Of a DNA stretch of 64,000 nucleotides, positions 24,284-33,049 are shown in pieces. The notes under the pieces are model-generated. The model was not told the DNA's origin and searched no databases. It saw only the letters and a program-made list of their open reading frames with translations. The stretch comes from Methylumidiphilus sp963753955 (GTDB taxonomy: Bacteria > Pseudomonadota > Gammaproteobacteria > Methylococcales > Methylococcaceae): the NCBI GenBank assembly GCA_963753955.1, contig CAVWEM010000013.1:167367-231366 (forward strand), written 5' to 3'. Position 1 is the first letter of the stretch, and each line of letters begins with the position of its first letter. The translations under genes were made by a program, and so were the position numbers.

Positions 24284-25369
24284 TCATGACTCGCCTAACA
24301 ACTCGACATAGACACGGCGGTTCGCCTCCACCATATGCGGTATCGAGAATCGCTCCAACACCAGCTTCCGCCCCGCCGCGCCGAATTCGGCCAGTCGGGC
24401 TGGATCGTCCAGCAAGGCATTGATGGCCAGAGCCAAGCCTTTGCTATCGCCCGGTTCGACCAGATAGCCGTTGATGCCGTCGCGGACGATTTCGGGGATG
24501 CCACCGGCCCGGCAGGCGACAATCGGCACAGCGCAGGAAGCCGCTTCCAGCAAGGACACGCCCAACCCTTCCATGAAAGCGGGATGGACGAGCAGGTCGA
24601 TGCAAGGATAAACGCTGGCCATGTCGTTGCGATAGCCTTCAAAGCGGACATTGTTTTGCAAATGGGAAGCCTGCGCCAGCTTGCGCAAATCCTGCTCCAG
24701 CGGCCCCCGCCCGAACACCAGCACCTGCACCTTGGGGTGTTTTTCCAGCACATCGGCCAGCGCCCTGAACAATACCGCATGGCCCTTGCGCGGAATCATC
24801 TGCGCCACGATGGCCAGGGTTTGCGTCCCCGGTTCCAGCTTAAATTTCTGGGCGAAGTCTTCGCGGTCGCAAACTGGCAAGTAGACCTCGGTATCGACGG
24901 CATCCAGCGCACAGGCCAGCTTCTTTTCGGCGACGCCCGCTTTCATCAGCACTTGGCGGATTCCGTCGGATATGGTGATGATCGTATCCGACAGCGGGAA
25001 TTTGAAATTGAGACTGAGCCACTTCGGCGGATTGTCGATACGGCGGCTGTAGATGATAGGCAGATGTTCCAGCTTCGCCGCAATGATGCATTGGAAATCG
25101 CCGCGCCGGTCATGGATGTGCATCACATCGGGCCGATGCTCGCGGATCACGCGGCGGATGCGACCAGTGAAAAACAGGTCGTGGTCGCCGGCCATGGGCA
25201 GGGGGATGACTTTGGCGTCCGGGTTCGTAATCGCGCCGATGATCTCCGCGCCTTCGACACACACCAACAGGTGTTTGCCGGGATATTTCGCCAAGCCGTT
25301 GATCAGGTAAGCGGCTTGGCCGGCCTCTCCATAAAAGCGGCGACCCAGTTCGACGTGCATGATTTTCAT
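24284..25369 (-). CDS. glycosyltransferase family 4
   Basis: A 361-residue GT-B enzyme: MKIMHVELGRRFYGEAGQAAYLINGL (N-terminal acceptor loop), MHIHDRRGDFQCIIAAKL, IVAQMIPRKGHAVL and the E-x7-E block HPAFMEGLGVSLLEAASCAVPIVA. It overlaps the upstream GT9 stop by ATGA. It is a close paralogue of the GT4 at 26441-27529 (shared starts MKI-HVE-GR), so a GT9-GT4 gene pair has been duplicated here. It probably adds a core sugar. The 143-base spacer to the Kdo hydroxylase holds nothing recognisable. Confidence 0.85.
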   Translation of the reverse strand: MKIMHVELGRRFYGEAGQAAYLINGLAKYPGKHLLVCVEGAEIIGAITNPDAKVIPLPMAGDHDLFFTGRIRRVIREHRPDVMHIHDRRGDFQCIIAAKLEHLPIIYSRRIDNPPKWLSLNFKFPLSDTIITISDGIRQVLMKAGVAEKKLACALDAVDTEVYLPVCDREDFAQKFKLEPGTQTLAIVAQMIPRKGHAVLFRALADVLEKHPKVQVLVFGRGPLEQDLRKLAQASHLQNNVRFEGYRNDMASVYPCIDLLVHPAFMEGLGVSLLEAASCAVPIVACRAGGIPEIVRDGINGYLVEPGDSKGLALAINALLDDPARLAEFGAAGRKLVLERFSIPHMVEANRRVYVELLGES

Positions 25370-26430
25370 CGGTTTGTTTCCAATAGCAGGGCCACGGAGG
25401 CCAGCACTTTATCGACTGTGTGCAGCTTCATGCAGGCAAATTCACCGTTGCAAGTCGGGTGGCGATGGCAAGGGGAGCATTCCAAGGGTTCGTACAGCAC
25501 CTTCACTGGGCCATCGCCTGGGTCTTGATAAGGGCAAGTGGGGCCAAACAGAGCCAAAGTCGGCGTCCGCAGGGCGATGCCCAGATGGGTCAGGCCGGTG
25601 TCTACGCCCACCAACAGCCCTGCCTGCTGGATGATCGCGGCGCATACGCCTAAGCTGGTTTGGCCGACCAGGTTGACCAAATCCTGCGACAGGCCAGCGA
25701 TGGCTTCCGCCTCCGTTTGGTCGGCCGGGCCACCTAGCATGACCACAGGAAACCCCAGATCCCCGGCAAGCCGGGCTGAAAAATCCGCCCAGCGCTCGTT
25801 GAACCAATGCTTTTGCGGGCGGGTCGTGAACGGACAAATCACGGCAAAGGTTCCTGCAAAGCCCTTGGATTGCAATAATTCGCGGGCTTCCGTCCGTTCC
25901 TGTCCAGACGCCACGATGTCCATATCGAAGCGGGCCGGCCGCAACCCTAAGGCCTGCGACAGCTTCAGGTATTCGCTGCCAATCCGCAGATCATCGGCGT
26001 TGCCTGAGTCACGCGCTATCGTCCGGCTCATCAGGAATTGGCTGCCCTCGCGTGAACCCAGGCCGATGCGTGTCCGGCCCCCGCTGAGGAAGGCCCAGAT
26101 GCCGCTCTTCAATAAGCCCTGGATGTCCAGGACCAGATCGAAACGCTCCTGCCGCAGTTCCCTGGTCAAGGCCAAAAATTCGCGCCACAGCAGCCGATAG
26201 CGTCTTTCCCGGGCCAATTCCCGCCAGCGGCGGCGCGGCCAGAGGATCAGTTTGTCCAGCCTCGGGTTGTGCCGCAACAGCCCGGCATTGGCTTCCTCGG
26301 TTAGCCAGGCCAAGCGTGCCGTCGGGTAGGCTTCTTTCAAAGCGGGAATCAGGGCCGAAGCCATGATGACGTCGCCGATGGCGCTGAGGCGGATGATCAA
26401 AATGCTGCGCGGGAACTCTGGCAATGTCAT
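25366..26430 (-). CDS. glycosyltransferase family 9 (heptosyltransferase-like)
   Basis: A 354-residue enzyme with the GT9 layout: ILIIRLSAIGDVIMASALIPALK at the start, DLVLDIQGLLKSG, then ICPFTTRPQKHWFNERWADF and the C-terminal donor site GVDTGLTHLGIALRTPTLALFGPT. A cysteine-rich tail with PCHRHPTCNGEFACMKLH is typical of the subfamily. GT9 enzymes add L-glycero-D-manno-heptose from its ADP form to the inner core; whether this one is WaaC, WaaF or a relative cannot be told. It is translationally coupled to the next GT4 gene (ATGA). Confidence 0.82.
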   Translation of the reverse strand: MTLPEFPRSILIIRLSAIGDVIMASALIPALKEAYPTARLAWLTEEANAGLLRHNPRLDKLILWPRRRWRELARERRYRLLWREFLALTRELRQERFDLVLDIQGLLKSGIWAFLSGGRTRIGLGSREGSQFLMSRTIARDSGNADDLRIGSEYLKLSQALGLRPARFDMDIVASGQERTEARELLQSKGFAGTFAVICPFTTRPQKHWFNERWADFSARLAGDLGFPVVMLGGPADQTEAEAIAGLSQDLVNLVGQTSLGVCAAIIQQAGLLVGVDTGLTHLGIALRTPTLALFGPTCPYQDPGDGPVKVLYEPLECSPCHRHPTCNGEFACMKLHTVDKVLASVALLLETNR

Positions 26431-26440
26431 CTTAGGTATT

Positions 26441-27529
26441 TCAACCGTCCTGATTAACGCTTCTGTAAAGTTCGCGATGGGCGGCCACCATGCGTGCTAT
26501 GGAAAAGTTCTCCACCATGAGTTCCCGCCCGGTCTTCCCAAATTGCAGCAATTGATCGTGTTCGTCCAGCAAGGCGATGATGTGCCGGGCCAGGCTTGTC
26601 CGGTCGGCGGGCGTGACCAGATAGCCGTTGAAGCGATCCTTGACGATGTCAGGGATGCCGCCAACGCGGCTGGCGATGATGGGAATGCCGCAGGCTGCGG
26701 CCTCTGCCAAAACGACGCCGACGCCTTCCACCAAGGCGGGATGGACGACCATGTCGACATGGGGAAGGACGTTTTCCAGGTCGGGACGGAAACCTTCGAG
26801 GCGCACATATTTATCCAACCCGCGCCGGTTCAATTCACTCTGCAACTCTTTCCTCGCCGCCCCCCGCCCGAAAATAAGCACCCGCGTGGCGGGATATTTG
26901 GCCAGCACGGCCGGCAAGGCACCGAAAAACACCCCATGGCCCTTGTGGGGAACCCATTGGGCAGCCAAGGCTAGCACCGGCCCGTCGCCGCGCCAGCCCA
27001 ATTCAACGCGGAAGAGTTCGCGATCCTTCCTCGCGGGCTTGAAGCGTTCCGTGTCCACCGCGCAGGCAATGTGAATCACTCGCTCCGGCTTCATATGGCT
27101 CGCCAGCAAGCCTTGGCGGATGGCACGGGAGGAGGCGATGATCCGGTTGAACCAGGGAAATTTGATGAACCGGTCGATCAGGCTGGGATGCGTGTCGATC
27201 CGACGACTGTACACCATCGGGATTTTTTCCAAACGTCCTGCCCTGGCGGCTGCCCAGTCACCTGGGCGGCCATGGATGTGCAGGATGTCCGGCTTTTCGC
27301 GGCGGATGAGCTTGCGCAGGCTGGCGGTGAGTTTCATGCCTTTCTCCTCGGCCGCTTTCAAACGGTGGATTTTCACCGACTGGTTGCTGACCGCCCCGGC
27401 GATTTCCGCCCCCGACGCGCAAACCAGCACATGGTCGTCGGGAAACTTCTCCAACCCGTTCAACAAGTAGGCGACTTGCCTTGCGCCGCCGTCGAGTTGG
27501 CGGCCCATTTCGACATGTAAGATTTTCAA
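26441..27529 (-). CDS. glycosyltransferase family 4 (paralogue of 24284-25369)
   Basis: About 362 residues from a TTG at 27529 (GGAG ribosome site 8 bases upstream; MKILHVEMGRQLDGGARQVAYLLNGL), chosen over upstream starts because it aligns with its paralogue. Motifs are DILHIHGRPGDW, LAAQWVPHKGHGVF and the E-x7-E block LVEGVGVVLAEAAACGIPIIASR. It lies 10 bases before the start of the GT9 gene. Directly upstream sits a relic of a second GT9 gene (27526-27600), so this GT4 is the surviving member of a duplicated pair. Confidence 0.82.
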   Translation of the reverse strand: MKILHVEMGRQLDGGARQVAYLLNGLEKFPDDHVLVCASGAEIAGAVSNQSVKIHRLKAAEEKGMKLTASLRKLIRREKPDILHIHGRPGDWAAARAGRLEKIPMVYSRRIDTHPSLIDRFIKFPWFNRIIASSRAIRQGLLASHMKPERVIHIACAVDTERFKPARKDRELFRVELGWRGDGPVLALAAQWVPHKGHGVFFGALPAVLAKYPATRVLIFGRGAARKELQSELNRRGLDKYVRLEGFRPDLENVLPHVDMVVHPALVEGVGVVLAEAAACGIPIIASRVGGIPDIVKDRFNGYLVTPADRTSLARHIIALLDEHDQLLQFGKTGRELMVENFSIARMVAAHRELYRSVNQDG

Positions 27530-27600
27530 GTGTTCGTCTCCAATAGCGTTGTGGCCGCAGATAGAATTTTCTCCGCCATGCGCCGCTTCATGCAGTTTTG
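27526..27600 (-). pseudogene. 3' relic of a second GT9 (heptosyltransferase-like) gene
   Basis: The minus strand reads QNCMKRRMAEKILSAATTLLETNT and then a stop that overlaps the TTG start of the GT4 gene. This matches the C-terminus of the intact GT9 downstream (ACMKLHTVDKVLASVALLLETNR) in the same position relative to its GT4 partner. The rest of the gene was replaced by the TVP38-like gene, whose stop (27588) lies inside the relic. Confidence 0.65.
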
Positions 27601-28271
27601 CGGGCTTGCGCAACCCGGTTTAGCGCAATGCCTGCGATCACCGAACAAGCCAGACCCAAAGCGATGTACCGGACGCCCTTGAGCCAATCTCCTTGGATCA
27701 GCCCTGCGCCCAGCAGGCAGGCGGTCACGCCCAAAGGCAGGAAACCCAGCAGGCTACCCAGCAAAAAATCGCCATGGCTGACCGGGGTCAGTCCGAGAAA
27801 GACCGTGTTGTAAAAGCCGTTCAAGGGCAATTGCCTGATCAGCACCACCGCCATCAAGCCTCGGCTTTCCAGGCTTTGCGAAAAGCTGCGTAGGCGGGGA
27901 AAGTGGCCCAAGATGCAATCCCGGCCGCGCCAGCGTACGAACATAAAGATGGCGTAAGAACCCAGCAACGTGCCGATCTGCGTCCAAACCAAACCCCAAG
28001 CGAAACCGAAGGCCATTCCTCCCAGCGAATACAGCAGCAGGCGCGGCACTCCGATGGTGGTGAGCAAGGCGGCGGCGGCAGTGAACACCAGGGGCGCGGC
28101 GAGGCCGAATAGGGCTAGATGCGCATTGATGAGCTCGCTTTGGCCCAGCCAAGCATTCAGCGGTGTGAGATAGACGGCCAAACCTAAGGTGATGGCGCAC
28201 AGGAACAGGCTACCATTGACGATGCTGTCCATGCGGGTAGCGCGCCGGTTAGGAAGCGGGTTCTCACACAT
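27588..28271 (-). CDS. TVP38/TMEM64 (DedA-like) membrane protein
   Basis: About 227 residues from the ATG at 28271 (a later ATG at 28232 is also possible). Six or so hydrophobic helices surround the family core: LTTIGVPRLLLYSLGGMAFGFAWG, then a charged loop FMFVRWRGRDCILG, and VVLIRQLPLNGFYNTVFLGLTPVSHGDFLLGSLLGFLP. SNARE-associated/DedA-type proteins act in membrane homeostasis and lipid carrier transport; the substrate is not known. Its 3' end overlaps a GT9 relic, marking a rearrangement junction. Confidence 0.8.
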   Translation of the reverse strand: MCENPLPNRRATRMDSIVNGSLFLCAITLGLAVYLTPLNAWLGQSELINAHLALFGLAAPLVFTAAAALLTTIGVPRLLLYSLGGMAFGFAWGLVWTQIGTLLGSYAIFMFVRWRGRDCILGHFPRLRSFSQSLESRGLMAVVLIRQLPLNGFYNTVFLGLTPVSHGDFLLGSLLGFLPLGVTACLLGAGLIQGDWLKGVRYIALGLACSVIAGIALNRVAQARKTA

Positions 28272-28433
28272 GGAGGAGACGGACTTGATGGAAAAAGACA
28301 ACAGGCGGATCTCTACAGGCAAATTCAAAGGACTGATTTTATTGGATTCGGGCCTTCAAAGCCAGTCAATCCGAGGCTTGTGTCACAATAGCCTTGTTTT
28401 TCAACTAATCTTTGACTGAAGGAGCCTCCCGCC

Positions 28434-28982
28434 ATGGCCTTGATGGAAGTCTGTTCCGGCAAGAATGCCCCGAATGATATTAATGTGATCATCGAAATAC
28501 CGGCTTACAGCGACCCGGTCAAATACGAAGTCGACAAGGAAACCGGTGCCTTGTTCGTCGATCGTTTCATGGGCACGGCCATGCAATATCCCTGCAATTA
28601 CGGCTATGTGCCGCACAGCCTGGGCGACGACGGCGACCCCTTGGATGTGTTGGTGATCTCCCCCGCCAAACTGTTGAGCCGCTCGGTGGTGCGCTGCCGC
28701 CCCATCGGCCTATTGAAGATGGTCGACGAGTCTGGCGGCGATGCCAAGGTGCTGGCTGTGCCTATCGACAAGCTGACCCCGCTATACTCGCATGTCAGCA
28801 CTTTCCGTGATATCCCCGGCCCGCAAGTCCAGCAGATCGCCCATTTCTTCGAGCATTACAAGGATCTGGAGCCCGGCAAATGGGTGAAGATCGAAGGCTG
28901 GTTCGGCCCGGAGGAAGCCAAGCAGGAAATCACCGACAGCATCAACCGCTACAACAACGCCAAGCACAAGCCGAATTTCTGA
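28434..28982 (+). CDS. ppa: inorganic pyrophosphatase
   Basis: A 182-residue soluble family I enzyme with a strong ribosome site (AAGGAG). The metal-binding signature GDDGDPLDVLV is at 64-74, preceded by the active-site block FMGTAMQYPCNYGYVP. It hydrolyses pyrophosphate to phosphate and drives biosynthetic reactions. The length is at the usual 175-185. It is transcribed divergently from the TVP38 gene with a 160-base spacer, and convergently to gnd with 9 bases between the stops. Confidence 0.96.
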   Translation: MALMEVCSGKNAPNDINVIIEIPAYSDPVKYEVDKETGALFVDRFMGTAMQYPCNYGYVPHSLGDDGDPLDVLVISPAKLLSRSVVRCRPIGLLKMVDESGGDAKVLAVPIDKLTPLYSHVSTFRDIPGPQVQQIAHFFEHYKDLEPGKWVKIEGWFGPEEAKQEITDSINRYNNAKHKPNF

Positions 28983-28991
28983 CGATACGGA

Positions 28992-30503
28992 TCAAGCATC
29001 CTGTTGCGGCCTATCCGCTTCAGGCCAGTCGAGATGGAAGAACTGGCCCCTAGGCCGGTCGATACGTTCATAAGTGTGGGCACCGAAGTAGTCGCGCTGG
29101 GCCTGAAGCAAATTGGCCGGCAGGCAGGCACTGCGATAGCCATCGAAATAGGCCAGCGCGGAAGCGAAGGCCGGCGCGGGGATGCCGCTCTTCACCGCCA
29201 GGGCCACGACTTCGCGCCAGCGGTTTTGGCCCTGGTGCAAGGCTGCGCGGAAATAGGGGTCTAGCATGAGGTTCTTCAGGCTAGGAGCCAGGGCGTAGGC
29301 GTCGGTGATCTTCTGCAGGAAGCGGGCACGGATAATGCAGCCCCCGCGCCAGATCTGCGCGAGTGTGCCGAAATCCAGCGTCCAGCCATAGACCTTCTGC
29401 GCCTCGGCCATCAGTTGGAAGCCTTGGGCGTAAGCGCATATTTTCGAGCAGTACAGCGCTTCACGGATGGCCACAATGAGTGCCTCGCGGTCGGCTTGCG
29501 GCTCAATCGCCGGGCCATGCAGCAGTTTCGAGGCGGTATCGCGCTCGTCCTTCAGGAAAGACAGCGAACGGGCGAACACCGCCTCGGCGATGGCGTTGGC
29601 AGGCGCGCCGAGTTCCAGGGCGTTGGCGGCAGTCCATTGGCCGGTGCCTTTTTGCCCGGCGGTGTCCAGCACCTTGTCCACCAAAAAGCCCTCGCCAACC
29701 GGGTCAGCCTGCTGGAGGATGTCGGCGGTGATTTCAATCAGATAACTCGCCAACCCGCCCGCGTTCCATTCCTCGAAAACTTTGCCAATCTCCCCGGCTT
29801 CCATCCCCAGCAGGTTTTTCATCAGCCAATAGGCTTCGCAAATCAACTGCATGTCGATGTATTCGATGCCGTTGTGGACCATCTTGACATAGTGGCCTGC
29901 GCCGTCCGGGCCGATGTGGGCAGTGCAAGGCACTCCGCCGGCCACTGGCCTGCCGGGGGCCGCACCGGGCAATGGCACACCGGTTTGCGCGTCGACTTTG
30001 GCTGCGATGGCGTTCCAAATCGGCTGCAATTCGGCCCAGGCTTCCGCGCTGCCGCCGGGCATCAACGACGGCCCGAAACGCGCCCCGGTCTCGCCACCGG
30101 AGACGCCGGAGCCGATGAAGCGCAGGCCACGGGCAGCCAGATCCTTTTCCCGGCGGATGGTGTCCACCCACAGCGCGTTGCCGCCGTCGATGACGATGTC
30201 GCCGGGTTCAAGGTAGGGCAACAGGCTGGCTATCGTGCTGTCTGTCGCCGCGCCGGCCTTGACCAGCAGGACAATCTTGCGGGGCCGCTTGATCGCGGCG
30301 ACGAATTCTTCCAGGCTTTCCAGGCCTAGCAGGCGTGAATGTGAAGGTTCTTGACGCTCGGCCTGGGCTATGAATTCGCGGATCTTCTCCGGGCTGCGGT
30401 TGTGGACCGCAATCGTGTAGCCATGGTCGGCGATATTCAGGGCCAGGTTTTGACCCATCACGGCCAAGCCGATCAGGCCGATGTCAGCCAGTGTTGTGTT
30501 CAT
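28992..30503 (-). CDS. gnd: 6-phosphogluconate dehydrogenase, decarboxylating
   Basis: A 503-residue enzyme with the Rossmann start IGLIGLAVMGQNLALNIADHG, SGVSGGETGARFGPSLMPGG, the catalytic HYVKMVHNGIEY (K207 region) and the C-terminal YERIDRPRGQFFHLDWPE. It oxidises 6-phosphogluconate to ribulose 5-phosphate with NADP reduction. Compared with the E. coli enzyme it carries a Pro/Gly-rich insertion at residues 171-190 just before PCTAHIGPDGAG. It is downstream of zwf on the same strand, 72 bases apart, so the two oxidative pentose phosphate steps are grouped. Confidence 0.95.
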   Translation of the reverse strand: MNTTLADIGLIGLAVMGQNLALNIADHGYTIAVHNRSPEKIREFIAQAERQEPSHSRLLGLESLEEFVAAIKRPRKIVLLVKAGAATDSTIASLLPYLEPGDIVIDGGNALWVDTIRREKDLAARGLRFIGSGVSGGETGARFGPSLMPGGSAEAWAELQPIWNAIAAKVDAQTGVPLPGAAPGRPVAGGVPCTAHIGPDGAGHYVKMVHNGIEYIDMQLICEAYWLMKNLLGMEAGEIGKVFEEWNAGGLASYLIEITADILQQADPVGEGFLVDKVLDTAGQKGTGQWTAANALELGAPANAIAEAVFARSLSFLKDERDTASKLLHGPAIEPQADREALIVAIREALYCSKICAYAQGFQLMAEAQKVYGWTLDFGTLAQIWRGGCIIRARFLQKITDAYALAPSLKNLMLDPYFRAALHQGQNRWREVVALAVKSGIPAPAFASALAYFDGYRSACLPANLLQAQRDYFGAHTYERIDRPRGQFFHLDWPEADRPQQDA

Positions 30504-30533
30504 GTGTCGTTTCGCTTTGGTTTTTAGTTTTTT

Positions 30534-30572
30534 GCCCCTCTCCCAGCGGGAGAGGGGCCGGGGGTGAGGGCG
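30534..30572. repeat. dispersed hairpin repeat CCCCTCTCCC/GGGAGAGGGG
   Basis: A perfect stem (GCCCCTCTCCC / GGGAGAGGGGC) with a short loop, followed by CGGGGGTGAGGG, a well-known dispersed repeat of proteobacterial genomes. It lies between zwf and gnd. On the strand of these genes it is followed by A residues rather than T, so it is not a typical intrinsic terminator. Confidence 0.6.
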
Positions 30573-30575
30573 CGC

Positions 30576-32060
30576 CTATTCGCTCGCCAAGCTATTCCGC
30601 CAACACTGGCTTTCCTTCTCAAACAAGCGGTCGGCTTCCTGTGGCCCCCAGGAGCCGGCGGGGTAGGTGTGGATGAAGTCACGCTCCACCGCCCATACTT
30701 TCAACACCGGATCGACCACCCGCCAGGCCCAGTTGACTTCGTCGGAGCGCAGGAACTGGGAATGGTCGCCTTCAATCACGTCCAGCAGCAACGCCTCGTA
30801 GGCGTCGAGTTGATGTCCGTTTTCGCCCAGGTAGCAGGTGCTGGCGTCGAGCTGGGTGGTGCGGGTGCTCATGCCGATGCCAGGCTCGCGTACTTGCAAC
30901 TCGGCGCGGATGCACTGATCCGGCTGGATGCCCAACAGCAGCCAGTTGGGGGCGATTTCCTGGATCTGCGTCTCGCGGAACAATTGCTGCGGCGGATGCT
31001 TGAAGCGGATGCTGATCATCGACTGGCCGCTGGCCATGCGCTTGCCGGTGCGCAGGAAGAACGGCACATTGCGCCAACGCCAGTTGTCGATGTACAGCTT
31101 GAGGGCTGCGTAGGTTTCCGTGGTGCTGTGTTTGGGGATGCCGATCTCGTCCAGATAGCCCGCTACGTTGGCCTCGCCGACGCGCCCCCGGCCATACTGG
31201 GCACGGAAGGCGTGGGCGTGGACTGCGTTCTTGGTGATCGGGCGGATCGACTTGAGCACCTTCACTTTCTCGTCGCGGATGGACTCCGCGTCCAGGTTCG
31301 GCGGCGGCTCCATGGCGACCAGGGTGAGAAGTTGCAGCAAATGGCTCTGGATCATGTCGCGCAAAGCCCCGGCCCCGTCGTAGAATTCCGCGCGGTCCTC
31401 GATGCCAGCCATCTCACCGTGGGTGATCTGCACATGGTCGATATAGTTCCTGTTCCACAAGGGTTCCAACAGCAGGTTGGCGAAGCGGAACACGAAGACG
31501 TTCTGCACCGTCTCCTTGCCCAAGTAATGGTCGATGCGGTACAACTGGCGCTCGCCGAAATCTTTGCGCAGGCTCAAATCCAAGGCCTGGGCGTCCTCCA
31601 AGTCGTAGCCGAAGGGCTTTTCGATCACCAGCCGGCTCCAGCCGGATTCCTCCTTGTTCAATTTGTTCACGGCAAGGCGGTGGGACACCATCTTATATTC
31701 CGCCGGCGGCAGGGACAGGTAGAAGACATGGTTGGCCGGGAATTCGGGCTTGCTGTCCAGATGTTCCTTGAGCAGCCGGAAAGTATCGGCGTTGCCGATG
31801 TCGCCCAGGAAATAATGGACTTTCTCCAGAAAGCGCGCCAGACAGGCTGCGTCTAGCCGCTTGCCGACGCGCTCCTCCAGCCAGCGGCTGACCTCCTTGC
31901 GCCAAGTCTCGTCGTTCCAAGGCCGACGACCCACGCAGATGATGGCGATGCCCGCAGGCAATCGGCCCGCCGCCTCCAGATGGTAGAGCGAGGGCAGCAG
32001 CTTGGTGCGGGAAAGATGTCCGGTGGAGCCAAAGATGGTGAATACGCAGGGTTCTAACAT
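30576..32060 (-). CDS. zwf: glucose-6-phosphate 1-dehydrogenase
   Basis: A 494-residue enzyme: nucleotide site FTIFGSTGHLSRTKLLPSLYHL, the conserved catalytic block RIDHYLGKETVQNV, and WRNVPFFLRTGKRM for substrate. The length is usual. It oxidises glucose 6-phosphate to the lactone with NAD(P) reduction, feeding gnd just downstream; the lactonase gene is not in this group. In methanotrophs with the ribulose monophosphate cycle, zwf and gnd also serve dissimilatory formaldehyde oxidation (known for such organisms, inferred here). Confidence 0.96.
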   Translation of the reverse strand: MLEPCVFTIFGSTGHLSRTKLLPSLYHLEAAGRLPAGIAIICVGRRPWNDETWRKEVSRWLEERVGKRLDAACLARFLEKVHYFLGDIGNADTFRLLKEHLDSKPEFPANHVFYLSLPPAEYKMVSHRLAVNKLNKEESGWSRLVIEKPFGYDLEDAQALDLSLRKDFGERQLYRIDHYLGKETVQNVFVFRFANLLLEPLWNRNYIDHVQITHGEMAGIEDRAEFYDGAGALRDMIQSHLLQLLTLVAMEPPPNLDAESIRDEKVKVLKSIRPITKNAVHAHAFRAQYGRGRVGEANVAGYLDEIGIPKHSTTETYAALKLYIDNWRWRNVPFFLRTGKRMASGQSMISIRFKHPPQQLFRETQIQEIAPNWLLLGIQPDQCIRAELQVREPGIGMSTRTTQLDASTCYLGENGHQLDAYEALLLDVIEGDHSQFLRSDEVNWAWRVVDPVLKVWAVERDFIHTYPAGSWGPQEADRLFEKESQCWRNSLASE

Positions 32061-32373
32061 GGGATGGGTTTCCTTGGGATGGACAAAAGGGTGTCTTGCG
32101 GATCAATCCCCTGAGGTTGGGCCGCTTGACGCCTTTGTCTTAAAGCGCCCCCACCCGCCATTGGCGCAGGAAGCCACGCATGGCTTACCGGCAGGTTAGC
32201 GCCAGGATTGGAGGGCTTGCCTTGTCCGGTTTGATTCTACGGGAACGGAGGGAAAAACAACAGTGTGCGGCAGGAAACGTAGCCGCGCCGTCGCCCAGGC
32301 AGGCCAGAGTAGGACAGAACGCTCCGCTTTGATGCCTTATGGGGATTTTGGGGGATTTATTATGGCGGGGAGA

Positions 32374-32406
32374 CCACGGCGCGGGTACGGTTTACCGCGC
32401 GCCATG
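32374..32406 (-). terminator. GC-rich hairpin downstream of the bacteriohemerythrin gene
   Basis: An imperfect inverted repeat (GGCGCGGGTA / TTACCGCGCGCC) lies 15 bases after the stop of the bacteriohemerythrin gene. It lacks a clear T-tract, so it may be a terminator of low strength or a protein-bound site. The remainder of the 32061-32420 spacer has no gene I can support. Confidence 0.3.
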
Positions 32407-32420
32407 GCAAAGCAGGGATT

Positions 32421-32828
32421 TTAGTTGATGCCCTTGCTGTTCAGGTGCGGGCCGTAGTACATATCGACATTGGGGATGTGAGAGACCAGCCAATCTTTGA
32501 CGAAAGCGGTGGTGTCCTGGGTGATGTCCAACTCGCCGGCCTTGAACTTCGCCGCCACGCCGCCGCAGGTTTCCAGCAGCTTGGTGTGTTCGGCCTTGTG
32601 GTTGGCATAGCCGGGATAGCCGGTTTCGGTCATCAGACGTTCTTCTTCGGCGAAATGCTCGACCACATAATTAATCAAAGTGTCGAGTTTCTCGCCGATG
32701 ACCGCACGGTCGCCGCCTGGGACGGCGTCATGCAGATCGTTCAACATGCCAAAGAGAACCTTGTGCTGGTCGTCGGCAACGGTGACGTTGGTGCCGAATT
32801 GTTCTTTCGTCCAGGTAATGAGCGACAT
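32421..32828 (-). CDS. bacteriohemerythrin
   Basis: A 135-residue four-helix protein with the full di-iron ligand set: H22, H58, E62 (HFAEEE), H77 and H81 (HKAEH), H117 and D122 (HIPNVD). The first helix starts MSLITWTKEQFGTNV, a usual opening. It binds O2 reversibly at a di-iron centre. In Methylococcus, a related protein is thought to supply O2 to the membrane-bound methane monooxygenase (known there, inferred here). It is a single-domain form with no sensor partner, and it is divergent from argH. Confidence 0.92.
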   Translation of the reverse strand: MSLITWTKEQFGTNVTVADDQHKVLFGMLNDLHDAVPGGDRAVIGEKLDTLINYVVEHFAEEERLMTETGYPGYANHKAEHTKLLETCGGVAAKFKAGELDITQDTTAFVKDWLVSHIPNVDMYYGPHLNSKGIN

Positions 32829-33049
32829 GCGTTTTCCTCTCTAATTGTTGTTATGGTGTTGTATTGATCGGGTTGTTGCCGCTAGGCGAGGGGATTCTAG
32901 CAGATTTGGAAACGCAGTTTTTGATATGTGTCAACAAATCTGATCGCCTAGGCAGCTTACGCCACTGGCCACAAAGATGCCCGTTCCTATCCGAAGCGGC
33001 GGACATAGCGGTTATAATGGCCCGAACCGCATCATCACCAAGGAAACCC

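Noticed and set aside
30534..30558. Terminator between zwf and gnd
   Set aside because: The hairpin is followed by A residues in the direction of transcription and matches a common dispersed repeat.
30564..31856. 430-codon plus-strand frame opposite zwf
   Set aside because: Antisense shadow; zwf is complete on the minus strand and the plus frame has no ribosome site or known domain.
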